Shown here in pieces: positions 15,197 through 22,834 of a stretch of DNA of 36,630 nt. The stretch's first letter is position 1. Each line of letters begins with the position of its first letter. The position numbers and the translations under genes are program-made. This stretch comes from Flavobacteriales bacterium UBA720 (lineage in GTDB: Bacteria > Bacteroidota > Bacteroidia > Flavobacteriales > Weeksellaceae). The notes beneath the pieces are model-generated. The model was not told where the DNA came from, did not search any database, and saw nothing but the letters and a program-made list of their open reading frames with translations. The stretch is from NCBI GenBank assembly GCA_002297505.1, contig DBLQ01000097.1, positions 1 through 36,630 on the forward strand. The letters are read 5' to 3'.

Positions 15197-16270
15197 TTGA
15201 GCGATAACGAATTTTTACATTTTCAGTCCTTAAAAAAGGCCGTTCAGGAAAAATATCTTGAAACCCATTCCCCATCTTATGATGATATTTCCAAATGGAA
15301 GGGGATTGACATTATTTATTTTCAGGAGGATCTGCGTCAAAAGGCTAAAGGGAATATCAGCGAGAAAACTTTTTACACCTACTTTAAAAATAATGCTCAG
15401 GAAAAAATCCCGAGAATCGATATGCTGAATATTCTTTCGGTATATTCGGGTTATAATTCCTGGTCGGATTTTAAGAAGAAGAACAAGTTGGAAAGTGCGT
15501 TGACTGATGCAGCAATCCATCAGGAAGATGAAACTTCTGACCAATTAATCGAGAAAGTGCAGGACGAAGTTATCACTACGATTCCTATTTCCATTGACAA
15601 TCAGCCAGTAGATGAAATTATCCAAAACGTTGATTTCAAAAAAGGAAATCCTGGTTTTCTGAGACGCTACTTGTGGCTGGGAATTTCGGCATTTCTATTT
15701 GCTGTCGTATTAGTTCTGGTGTTCTATGATAATCTATTTTATAAAAAATACACTTATGCTTTTACGGATGCTGACAGAAACTCATCCATCAAGGGTGAGC
15801 TGGACGTGAAAATTGTCCGCGACAATGAATCACCAATTCTTTTTAAAGTCAAACCCAACTCCAAATTTGTCTATGAGACCAAGAGCAAGAATCTGAAAAT
15901 GGTCATCTCATCTCCTTTCTATAAGACCGATACTGTAATGAGAGATCTGTCCACAGCGCCGGCGTCCGAGAATATCGAGCTGAAACCGAATGATTATGCG
16001 ATTCAGCTTTATTATTATTCCAAATCTATTATCGACTTTAAGAAAAAAACAAACGAACTCAACAAACTCATCAGTGACAATGCCCTGATTTACCAAGTGG
16101 TAGACAGCGATATTTACGGCATTGAAACTATGGATAAACAAAAATACATCTCGCTGGTCACACTTCCTACAACGTCTTTGGAAAATTTGGAAGTCATTGA
16201 CTCTCAGATGAAAAACGGAAAAATAGTAATGATCAAATTCAAAATCACAGACGATGGAAAAGAGAAATAA
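15197..16270 (+). CDS. Single-pass membrane protein with cytosolic N-terminal domain, function unknown
   Basis: This 357-aa protein has no signal peptide. Residues 1-155 are cytosolic and include a conserved-looking helical segment with ISEKTFYTYFKN, IPRIDMLNILSVYSGY and NSWSDF. One transmembrane helix (about 159-178) follows the positive residues LRRY, and residues 180-357 form a periplasmic, beta-rich domain. The layout suggests an envelope sensor or anti-sigma/one-component regulator, but no helix-turn-helix can be assigned with certainty. The start is a TTG at 15197; no ATG is available nearby in frame and the N-terminal sequence fits directly after it. Its 3' end overlaps the next gene by 17 bases. 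It lies between two paralogous small lipoprotein genes. Confidence 0.75.
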   Translation: MSDNEFLHFQSLKKAVQEKYLETHSPSYDDISKWKGIDIIYFQEDLRQKAKGNISEKTFYTYFKNNAQEKIPRIDMLNILSVYSGYNSWSDFKKKNKLESALTDAAIHQEDETSDQLIEKVQDEVITTIPISIDNQPVDEIIQNVDFKKGNPGFLRRYLWLGISAFLFAVVLVLVFYDNLFYKKYTYAFTDADRNSSIKGELDVKIVRDNESPILFKVKPNSKFVYETKSKNLKMVISSPFYKTDTVMRDLSTAPASENIELKPNDYAIQLYYYSKSIIDFKKKTNELNKLISDNALIYQVVDSDIYGIETMDKQKYISLVTLPTTSLENLEVIDSQMKNGKIVMIKFKITDDGKEK

Positions 16271-16850
16271 CTTAGTTAAATGGATAGCGATTCCTGCTTT
16301 GGCCACCATTGGCATCGTGTCCTGCAATAAAAAATACGACGGCGTAGACAACTCGCTGGAAACACTGCGGAATGCCAATAACAATGCGACTTACAGCAAG
16401 ACCAAGCTGGACAGCATGCAGGCTACCAACATGATCACATCACAAAAAGTCCAGGATCTGCTGGATTTATCCGCTTTGTACACCTCGGGAAACAAGGATA
16501 CCGAAATAGATTCTGTGATCTACACCCAGATGCAGGCGCATTTCCTCACGAAAGACTCTAATAATCTGAAACCGCTTCTTAAAGAAATGGACAGCCTAAA
16601 GGTGCGCTATGCCAAGGTCAACAATCTGACGACGTCCAAAGAAGTGAAGGACCAGGATACATTGGACTTTGCAACCTTTGATGTGGAATACTATGATAAT
16701 AAGAAAACCTTTATCACCACGGTGAATCGCAAAGCGGAATATATGCTCAAAGCTTCTCCAGTGAAGTTCCAGAAGGAATTTAAGTTTTACTTTACGAGCT
16801 TCTATCCCAAGAAAACAGACTCCATTAAAACAACAAAACCCGCCAGATAG
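16254..16850 (+). CDS. Lipoprotein of unknown function
   Basis: The 198-aa precursor has a lipoprotein signal peptide with the lipobox GIVSC (Cys24 or so), followed by NKKYDGVDN. The mature part is mostly helical and polar, with segments like LETLRNANNNATYSKTKLD and a C-terminal beta-type stretch FKFYFTSFYP. No family is recognised. It overlaps the preceding membrane-protein gene by 17 bases and is thus cotranscribed and probably translationally coupled. Together the two may form a sensor with a lipid-anchored partner in the periplasm. The terminator hairpin begins within the last codons of the gene. Confidence 0.78.
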   Translation: MEKRNNLVKWIAIPALATIGIVSCNKKYDGVDNSLETLRNANNNATYSKTKLDSMQATNMITSQKVQDLLDLSALYTSGNKDTEIDSVIYTQMQAHFLTKDSNNLKPLLKEMDSLKVRYAKVNNLTTSKEVKDQDTLDFATFDVEYYDNKKTFITTVNRKAEYMLKASPVKFQKEFKFYFTSFYPKKTDSIKTTKPAR

Positions 16851-16866
16851 GCGGGTTTCGTTTTAA
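16836..16866 (+). terminator. Terminator overlapping the lipoprotein stop codon
   Basis: AAACCCGCC and GGCGGGTTT form a perfect hairpin around five bases, followed by CGTTTT. The loop and 3' arm include the TAG stop at 16848-16850. It separates the operon from convergent lipoprotein B. Confidence 0.85.
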
Positions 16867-16884
16867 AATTAGATGAAGATCTAA

Positions 16885-17121
16885 TTATTTTTTGATTTCT
16901 TCTTTAGCAGCTTTCTCGTCAGCTTTTACTTCAGCTTTAGCAGAATCAGCAGTAGCTTTTACTGAATCAACAGTAGCAGTTTTAGTAGAATCGATAGCAG
17001 CAACAGCTGAATCAGCTTTTGCGTCTACTGAATCAACAGCAGCAGCTTCTACGTTATCAGTTTTTTTACAAGCTACAAGAGCGATAGCAGCGATAGCAGC
17101 TACAAATAATGACTTTTTCAT
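16885..17121 (-). CDS. Small Lpp-like lipoprotein with heptad repeats (copy B)
   Basis: The 78-aa precursor is a paralogue of the protein at 14800-15030. The first 21 residues are nearly identical (MKK-S-FVAAIAA-ALVACKKT), with lipobox LVAC and Cys18, leaving a mature part of about 61 residues. The repeat region has a looser seven-residue pattern (IDSTKTA, VDSVKAT, ADSAKAE, VKADEKA) and ends in EEIKK, richer in Lys and Glu than copy A. It is probably an alpha-helical, oligomeric lipoprotein of the outer membrane. The 5' untranslated region and upstream palindrome match those of copy A, pointing to duplication of gene plus promoter and shared regulation. Confidence 0.82.
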   Translation of the reverse strand: MKKSLFVAAIAAIALVACKKTDNVEAAAVDSVDAKADSAVAAIDSTKTATVDSVKATADSAKAEVKADEKAAKEEIKK

Positions 17122-17184
17122 TTTCTAAAAATTTAAATTATTAATATATTGATTTTCGTTAATTATTGACTCATAATAACAAGA

Positions 17185-17192
17185 CAAAGGTA
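17185..17192 (-). promoter_or_regulatory. -7 box of lipoprotein B
   Basis: The minus strand reads TACCTTTG, an exact TAnnTTTG match, 63 bases upstream of the start at 17121. Confidence 0.5.
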
Positions 17193-17235
17193 GGACGGCG
17201 TGACAAAAATCATTAATAAATAACTTGTAATATCA

Positions 17236-17253
17236 TTGTAAATCGATTTACAA
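17236..17253. promoter_or_regulatory. Shared palindrome upstream of lipoprotein B
   Basis: TTGTAAATCGATTTACAA is a perfect 18-base palindrome centred about 56 bases upstream of the -7 box, compared with about 58 for copy A. This is the position of an activator site. Confidence 0.75.
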
Positions 17254-17283
17254 TTTTATGATACTGAAATATAAGTATTTAAA

Positions 17284-17859
17284 TTAAAATCCAAAATATT
17301 TGGAAGGTGTAATTAAGCCGTTAAGTGGTACATCCGTTGCATCTACATCGGCAATATCTTCTTTTGGATCGAATAGATTAATGCCTATTTTATTACGAAT
17401 CTTCCAATGATCAGAAAAGAAGGCATCATAGAAACCTTTTCCATAACCAATCCTATTGCCGTAAGGATCACAATACAACATAGGCGTTATAACATAATCC
17501 AGATCAACATCTTCTGTATAATCTGAAACTGGCTCTTCAATTCCCCAGTGATTGGTTGTAAATTCTGAATCCCGGAAAATTTCAACAGAGATCATTTTAT
17601 GATTATTAATTCTTGGCACGAAAACCCTGATTTTTTTATCAAAAAAATAATTTATGAAAAGCCAGGTATTTATCTCCTTCAATCGAGTGATCGGTAAAAA
17701 AATATTAACCTTTTGATTTTCAGTAATATTAAATTGTAAAATGAAGTTTTGGAATATCTTTTCCGACAAAAAATTGACCTCATCTTGCGATAAGGCCATT
17801 CTTTTTTCTTTGTAAAGCGCTCTCAGTTCTTTTTTTGTAAGACTTCGATTCATCTTCAA
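17284..17859 (-). CDS. 5-formyltetrahydrofolate cyclo-ligase
   Basis: The 191-aa enzyme converts 5-formyltetrahydrofolate to 5,10-methenyltetrahydrofolate with ATP, returning the stable folate form to one-carbon metabolism. The length and the signature ITPMLYCDPYGNRIGYGKGF (folate and ATP/Mg site), the N-terminal KKELRALYKEKR, and the C-terminal DVPLNGLITPSKYF fit the family. Two possible starts (17859 and 17853) differ by only two residues. It begins 5 bases after the stop of the TrhO gene, so the two form an operon. No terminator hairpin as clear as elsewhere follows it. Confidence 0.92.
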   Translation of the reverse strand: MKMNRSLTKKELRALYKEKRMALSQDEVNFLSEKIFQNFILQFNITENQKVNIFLPITRLKEINTWLFINYFFDKKIRVFVPRINNHKMISVEIFRDSEFTTNHWGIEEPVSDYTEDVDLDYVITPMLYCDPYGNRIGYGKGFYDAFFSDHWKIRNKIGINLFDPKEDIADVDATDVPLNGLITPSKYFGF

Positions 17860-17864
17860 TATTT

Positions 17865-19235
17865 TTAATGCTCAAGAATTTTGTACAACTTATCCGATAA
17901 ACGGACTCTGAACGGAAGCTCGAAGGTAATCTGATCTCCAGCTTTCGCTTGGTCGCTATAAGCACCATTGACATAAATACTGTTGATGACAACTTCCTGC
18001 TCCCCGGTCGTTGGCCCGGAAATCAAAATACGGTCACCCAATTTCAGCTCGCCAGCCTCAATAAGGAACTGGGCGATTTTTGACTTAGAATAATAATGCT
18101 CTGCCTTGCCAATCAATGTTTTTTTGACTTTGATTTTTTGACGGATGTCTTTAGACTCTGCCAGCGGAGTAGCTTTGGCTAAAGGTTGTGCAGAGATATC
18201 TCCTGATTTTTTAAATTTCAAAGCATCGGACTTGCCTTTGCGGAAAATCTTATTGCCTACCTGCAGGCCTTTTCTTTTGGCCACCTGTTCTTCCCAAGGG
18301 AGATGGATGGTTTCCTGACACTCTGTTGAACAGCAGTTTTCCATTAGTGCTTTACAATCATCACATTGGATGAACAACAAATGGCATGCATCATTTGCAC
18401 AGTTGGTATGATTATCACAAGGTTTCCCGCACTGGTGGCACTGGGAAATAATATCGTCTGTGATTCTCTCGCCTAAACGGTGATCGAAAACGAAGTTCTT
18501 TCCTATGAACTTACTTTCAACGCCTTCTTCTTTGATCTGGCGGGCGTATTCTATGATTCCGCCTTCCAATTGATAGACATTTTTGAAACCTTGGTGTTTG
18601 AAATAGGCACTCGCTTTTTCACAGCGGATTCCGCCGGTGCAGTACATCAGCAGGTTTTTATCTTCTTTGAAATCCTGCAATTGCTCATTGATGATTGGCA
18701 AACTTTCGCGGAAATTCTCAACGTCTGGTGTGATGGCACCTTCGAAATGGCCGACTTCACTTTCGTAATGGTTTCTGAAATCGACGACAATTGTATCCGG
18801 ATTTGCCAACATCTCATTGAATTCCTGGGCTTTCAGGTGGATGCCTTTGTTGGTAACGTCGAAGGTTTCGTCATTTAAACCGTCGGCGACAATTTTGTTT
18901 CGGACTTTAATGGTTAATTTGAGAAAAGAATGATTATCCTGTTCAACAGCGACATTCAGGCGGATGCCTTTCATAAAATCATAGACTTCCAGCGTGTCAC
19001 GAAAAGCTTCAAAGTTATCGGCGGGAACACTCATCTGGGCATTGATCCCTTCTGTGGCAACGTAGATACGGCCAAGCGCATCCAGGGCGTTCCAAGCTAT
19101 AAAAAGGTCATCACGAAATTTCTTTGGGTTTTCAATTTTGGCGTACGCATAGAAAGACAACGTAAGGCGTTCCTTACCGGCTTCATCGATTAGTCGAGCT
19201 CTTTCTTCTGCGCTTAAGGTGTTGTACAGTTGCAT
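17865..19235 (-). CDS. trhO: tRNA uridine 5-hydroxylase TrhO with extra C-terminal beta-barrel domain
   Basis: The 456-aa protein has the TrhO/YceA (UPF0176) layout: an N-terminal ferredoxin-like acylphosphatase-type domain (about 1-105), a rhodanese domain with active-site LMYCTGGIRCEKA (about 120-230), and a cysteine-rich zinc-binding segment of CxxC pairs (CHQCGKPC, CDDC, CCSTEC). TrhO uses oxygen to make 5-hydroxyuridine at tRNA position 34. Unlike the roughly 350-aa E. coli form it has about 90 more residues (370-456), resembling an EF-Tu domain 2-like barrel: IGKAEHYYSKSKIAQFLIE, LKLGDRILISGPT, AKAGDQITFEL, and DKLYKIL. The same type of barrel closes peptidase U32 proteins such as TrhP, the prephenate-dependent enzyme for the same modification. 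A -7 box (19270-19277) precedes the gene. Confidence 0.9.
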   Translation of the reverse strand: MQLYNTLSAEERARLIDEAGKERLTLSFYAYAKIENPKKFRDDLFIAWNALDALGRIYVATEGINAQMSVPADNFEAFRDTLEVYDFMKGIRLNVAVEQDNHSFLKLTIKVRNKIVADGLNDETFDVTNKGIHLKAQEFNEMLANPDTIVVDFRNHYESEVGHFEGAITPDVENFRESLPIINEQLQDFKEDKNLLMYCTGGIRCEKASAYFKHQGFKNVYQLEGGIIEYARQIKEEGVESKFIGKNFVFDHRLGERITDDIISQCHQCGKPCDNHTNCANDACHLLFIQCDDCKALMENCCSTECQETIHLPWEEQVAKRKGLQVGNKIFRKGKSDALKFKKSGDISAQPLAKATPLAESKDIRQKIKVKKTLIGKAEHYYSKSKIAQFLIEAGELKLGDRILISGPTTGEQEVVINSIYVNGAYSDQAKAGDQITFELPFRVRLSDKLYKILEH

Positions 19236-19269
19236 GCTATAAACGGTTTAAGTGAGAATATTACTGGTG

Positions 19270-19277
19270 CAAAGATA
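19270..19277 (-). promoter_or_regulatory. -7 box of the trhO gene
   Basis: The minus strand reads TATCTTTG, an exact TAnnTTTG match, 34 bases before the trhO start. Confidence 0.5.
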
Positions 19278-19370
19278 AGGATTTTTGGTTGATGGTTGAT
19301 GGTTGTTGGTTGTCAGGAATTGATTAAGATACTAAAAGAGTTAATTGGAGAATGAAAGATCTTATTAAAC

Positions 19371-19789
19371 TGTCAAAGGACTGAAGTTGATTGTCAAAGG
19401 ACTGAAGTAGACTGTCAAAGGACTGAAGTAGACTGTCAAAGGTATAAAGTAGACTGTCAAAGGACTGAAGTTGATTGTCAAAGGTATAAAGTAGATTGTC
19501 AAAGGACTGAAGTAGACTATCAAAGGTATAAAGTAGACTGTCAAAGGACTGAAGTTGATCGTCAAAGGGCTGAGTAGACTGTCAAACGACTGAAGTAGAC
19601 TGTCGGACAACTAAAGTAGACAAAAGGACGACTAAAGTAGACTGCCGGACGATTGAAGTAGACAAAAGGACAACTAAAGTAATCTGCCGGACAAGTGAAG
19701 TAGACAAAAGGATGACTAAAGTAGACTGTCGGACAACTAATGTAGACAAAAGGACGACTCAAGTAGATTGAAAGAGGGCTTCAGTGGAC
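19371..19789. repeat. Minisatellite: 20 tandem 21-bp units in two subfamilies
   Basis: Units of the form TGTCAAAGGACTGAAGTAGA+C repeat without spacers. The first eleven units (19371-19600) vary mainly between ACTGAAG and TATAAAG centres. From 19601 the array alternates TGTCGGACAACTAAAGTAGA-type and AAAAGGACGACTAAAGTAGA-type units, giving a 42-bp higher-order period, and decays at the last unit. One unit (19560-19579) is 20 bp. The rest of the 772-base gap between trhO and the peptidase (19236-20007) holds TTGATGG-type short repeats near 19287 and the promoters of both genes. Confidence 0.93.
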
Positions 19790-20007
19790 TGGCATAACAT
19801 TAATTTAGATTTTTAAAATTGCTCGTTAAACTGATAGAAGGGTTAATTGGACTGTTTTTATTAAGAAAGCAGAGTGTTGCAGGAAAAAATTAAGCTCAAG
19901 AATAGAGTCTGCTTTAAACCCATTAATCTTTATTATATTTACGTCATTAAAATCTTAAAAATGAAACCGAAAGGTTCGTGAATTCCATTTAAAAAAATAG
20001 AAAAATT

Positions 20008-22146
20008 ATGAACAAAAAAGTTCTCTTATCTGTTGTGATGCTGACGGCAGTTTTCTCACAAAACACTATTGCCCAGGAAATTACATTGGATAAAATCTAC
20101 TCCGGCTACTACCGTGGAAAGGGAATCGCTGGCATCGCGTCTCTGAATGATGGTGAAAACTATGCAACGATTGAAAAAGACGGTATCGCCAAGTATAATT
20201 ATAAAACGTCTCAGAAATCCGGCAACATCGTGGATGGAAGCTTTGAATCTTATATTTTTTCTGCTTATGAATCTAAGATTTTGTTGCAGAAAGAAAGTCA
20301 GGATATCTACAGGCATTCATTTTTGGGGAAATTTGATGTGAAGGATCTGAAGTCGAACAAAGTGACTGCTCTTAATAACGGGAATTGGATTCAGGAGCCG
20401 AAATTCTCGCCGGACGGCAGCAAAGTGGCTTTCATTGTGGATAATAACTTGTTTTATCAGGATTTGACGTCGGGGAAAATCACTCAGATTACGAATGATG
20501 GAAAGAAAAATTCCATCATCAATGGGTTGGGAGACTGGGTTTATGAGGAGGAATTTGGCCACGCCGACTATTACCAGTGGAACAAAGCGGGTGACGCAAT
20601 CGTTTTCGTTAGATTCGATGAGTCGAAAGTTCCGGAAATCTATATTCCGATCTATGGCAAATCGCTTTATCCAACGGAGATGCGCTATAAATATCCTAAA
20701 GCAGGCGAAACCAACTCTACAGTGACGGCGAATCTTTATCAATTGAATTCGGCAAAAACAACGGCTCTGAATCTGGGAAGTTTTGAGAATTACTACATTC
20801 CGCAACTTTGGCAGACGAACGGCAAAGACGAGATTGTGCTGGCCACCAGCAACAGACATCACAATCACGTGGACCTGCTGAAAGTGGACACCAGATCCGG
20901 GAATGTAACCAAACTGCTGACGGAAACCGACAATGCGTGGATAGAAACCGACAACCTGACTTTGGAATTTCTGGATGACAACTCATTCCTTTGGGCTTCT
21001 GAACGTGATGGCTACAGACAATTGTACTGGTACGATCAAGCAGGGAAACTGAAAAAACAAGTTGCGAAAGGCAACTGGGAAATCACCGACTACTATGGCT
21101 ATAACCCAAAAACTAAAGAGGCTTACATCCAAACTTCTGAGAAAGGCAGCCTGAACAAAGTGGTTTCTAAACTGAATATCAACTCCGGAAAAACGACTTT
21201 GATCTCTTATCCGGAAGGGAATAACTCGGCGAGTTTCAGTAAATCCTTCAATTATTTCATCAACACAACTTCCACCGCCGGAACGCCTTACAGGTATGTA
21301 TTGAAAGATGCATCCGGGAAGGAAATCAAGGAACTTCAGAATAATAATGAGCTGCTTTCCAAACTGCAGAAAGACAACTTTGTGACGAAGGAATTCATTA
21401 CGATTCCAAACTCGGTTGGCGACCAACTGAACGCGTGGATCATCAAGCCAAAAAACTTTGACCCGAATAAAAAATATCCTTTGTTTATGTTCCAATATTC
21501 TGGTCCGGGCTCTCAGCAGGTTTCCAATTCCTGGGACGGCGGCAACGGCATCTGGTTCGAGATGCTGGCACAAAAAGGTTACGTAGTCGCTTGTGTGGAC
21601 GGACGCGGGACGGGTTACAAAGGCGCAAAATTCAAAAAAGTCATTTACAAACAACTCGGGAAATATGAAACGGAAGACCAGATTACGGCTGCAAAATGGT
21701 TTGGGAATCAGTCTTACATTGATAAATCGAGAATCGGAATTTTCGGGTGGAGTTTCGGTGGTTATATGAGTTCATTGGCAATGACGAAAGGAGCGGACGT
21801 TTTCAAATTGGGAATTGCTGTGGCGCCGGTGACCAACTGGAGGTATTATGACAGTGTTTATACGGAGAAATTCCTTCAAACACCACAGGAAAATCCTGAA
21901 GGTTATGACCAGAATTCACCGACGACATTTGCGAATTTGCTGAAAGGAAAATTTCTTTTGATTCACGGTACGGCTGATGACAACGTGCATTTCCAGAACT
22001 CGATGGAGTTTTCCGAAGCTTTGATTCAGAATAAAAAACAGTTTGAGTTTATGGCTTATCCGGATAAAAACCACGGCATCTATGGCGGGAACACCAGACC
22101 TCAGCTTTATGAGAAGATGACGAATTTTATTTTGGAGAATTTGTAG
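20008..22146 (+). CDS. Dipeptidyl peptidase IV-type S9 prolyl peptidase, exported
   Basis: The 712-aa precursor has a signal peptide (LLSVVMLTAVFSQNTIA-Q), an N-terminal eight-bladed beta-propeller (about 40-460) and a C-terminal alpha/beta-hydrolase domain. The propeller contains GDWVYEEEFG, the Glu-Glu motif that binds the substrate N-terminus in DPP IV. The catalytic triad is visible as GWSFGGYMS (Ser), HGTADDNVH (Asp) and YPDKNHGIYG (His). It releases X-Pro/X-Ala dipeptides or tripeptides from peptides in the periplasm or outside. It fits the three downstream POT peptide transporters, which could import its products; intervening genes and terminators mean they are not one operon. Confidence 0.93.
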   Translation: MNKKVLLSVVMLTAVFSQNTIAQEITLDKIYSGYYRGKGIAGIASLNDGENYATIEKDGIAKYNYKTSQKSGNIVDGSFESYIFSAYESKILLQKESQDIYRHSFLGKFDVKDLKSNKVTALNNGNWIQEPKFSPDGSKVAFIVDNNLFYQDLTSGKITQITNDGKKNSIINGLGDWVYEEEFGHADYYQWNKAGDAIVFVRFDESKVPEIYIPIYGKSLYPTEMRYKYPKAGETNSTVTANLYQLNSAKTTALNLGSFENYYIPQLWQTNGKDEIVLATSNRHHNHVDLLKVDTRSGNVTKLLTETDNAWIETDNLTLEFLDDNSFLWASERDGYRQLYWYDQAGKLKKQVAKGNWEITDYYGYNPKTKEAYIQTSEKGSLNKVVSKLNINSGKTTLISYPEGNNSASFSKSFNYFINTTSTAGTPYRYVLKDASGKEIKELQNNNELLSKLQKDNFVTKEFITIPNSVGDQLNAWIIKPKNFDPNKKYPLFMFQYSGPGSQQVSNSWDGGNGIWFEMLAQKGYVVACVDGRGTGYKGAKFKKVIYKQLGKYETEDQITAAKWFGNQSYIDKSRIGIFGWSFGGYMSSLAMTKGADVFKLGIAVAPVTNWRYYDSVYTEKFLQTPQENPEGYDQNSPTTFANLLKGKFLLIHGTADDNVHFQNSMEFSEALIQNKKQFEFMAYPDKNHGIYGGNTRPQLYEKMTNFILENL

Positions 22147-22147
22147 A

Positions 22148-22180
22148 AAGCTGGAAGTCGGAAGACTGAGGCTGGAAGAT
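22148..22180. repeat. Short GGAAG-type repeat
   Basis: Two GCTGGAAG copies 21 bases apart flank TCGGAAGACTGAG, just before the terminator. Similar low-complexity sequence lies near 13664. Confidence 0.4.
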
Positions 22181-22181
22181 A

Positions 22182-22218
22182 AAAAAACCGCAGAAGATAT
22201 TTTCTTTTGCGGTTTTTT
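22182..22218. terminator. Bidirectional terminator
   Basis: AAAAAACCGCA and TGCGGTTTTTT are perfect arms around a loop of about 15 bases, between the convergent peptidase and toxin genes. The toxin stop codon touches its end. Confidence 0.88.
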
Positions 22219-22495
22219 AATACGGATGTGAACTTTTATTATCGATTAAAGAAACAAGGAATATTTTATCATTAATTTCCTGATATATTAAAGAGTTGTT
22301 TTTGTCAATCAGACATTTGCGAAAATTTAAAATTTTGGACTTTGGACAAATCCTCGTATTGAGTCTAATCCTTTCAATCAGTCGGTCAAAATTACTTTCA
22401 AAATTTTCAATTTCAGTTCTGGACCAATTATCGAAAAGATAGTCTAAAACTTTGAAGTAATTACTCAGAGCCTCTTCTGACCAAACAATTTCCAT
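22217..22495 (-). CDS. RelE/ParE-family toxin
   Basis: The 92-aa protein has the ParE pattern: an N-terminal strand MEIVWSEEALSNYFKVLDYL leading into a helical hairpin (DNWSRTEIENFESNFDRLIERI), and three C-terminal strands with RKCLIDKNNSLIYQEI and IFLVSLIDNKSS. ParE toxins inhibit DNA gyrase, whereas RelE types cut mRNA in the ribosome; the target here cannot be told from sequence. The ATG overlaps the antitoxin stop by one base (TAATG), the antitoxin-first order typical of these pairs. The usual final Arg/His motif is replaced by KSSHPY. Confidence 0.85.
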   Translation of the reverse strand: MEIVWSEEALSNYFKVLDYLFDNWSRTEIENFESNFDRLIERIRLNTRICPKSKILNFRKCLIDKNNSLIYQEINDKIFLVSLIDNKSSHPY

Positions 22496-22752
22496 TATCT
22501 TGATTTTTCAGAAAGATAATTTTTGATTCGTTCCTTGGCTTCTTCGTGCGAATAGACTTTTCCATTATCAATATCTTCTAAGCCTTTACTAATTGATTCT
22601 TTTTGTTTTTCAGATAAATAATCCGCCCAATCTTCATTGATCTGTCCTTTATATTTCATCTTTAAAAAAGCCACATAATCGCTCACCTGCTGAAGAAGTT
22701 CCGTTGGCAGCGATTTTAAATCGTTTTCCAAGTCTTTAATTGTGATTTCCAT
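22495..22752 (-). CDS. Antitoxin of the ParE-type module
   Basis: The 85-aa protein lies directly upstream of the toxin and is translationally coupled to it. Its N-terminal helical part (EITIKDLENDLKSLPTELLQ) includes a segment like LPTELLQQVSDYVAFLKMK seen in DUF2281-type antitoxins. The C-terminal part (ISKGLEDIDNGKVYSHEEAK) matches the toxin-wrapping tail found in many RelE/ParE antitoxins of Bacteroidota. The ATG at 22752 is chosen over 22785 because the extra eleven residues are AT-rich leader sequence. It should neutralise the toxin and repress the promoter of the pair. Confidence 0.8.
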   Translation of the reverse strand: MEITIKDLENDLKSLPTELLQQVSDYVAFLKMKYKGQINEDWADYLSEKQKESISKGLEDIDNGKVYSHEEAKERIKNYLSEKSR

Positions 22753-22834
22753 TGTTCCAATGTTTAGCTTAATCAAAGTTAGCAATTTTTTTTATTGAGT
22801 GTAAAATAGTATCTTTAGTCAGATTCTAAAAATT

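Noticed and set aside
16892..17128. Plus-strand frame opposite lipoprotein B (Ala/Ser/Thr-rich)
   Set aside because: It is the antisense reading of a GCT/GCA-rich repeat gene and has no independent support.
19365..19762. Two minus-strand frames made of repeated SPLTVYF / FVYFSCP-like heptapeptides
   Set aside because: They are the translation of the 21-bp minisatellite, which stays open because 21 is a multiple of three. A 20-bp unit splits them into two frames, and there is no signal, start context or homology.
19371..19789. Possible CRISPR array
   Set aside because: Units follow each other without spacers and vary gradually; no cas genes are in the window.
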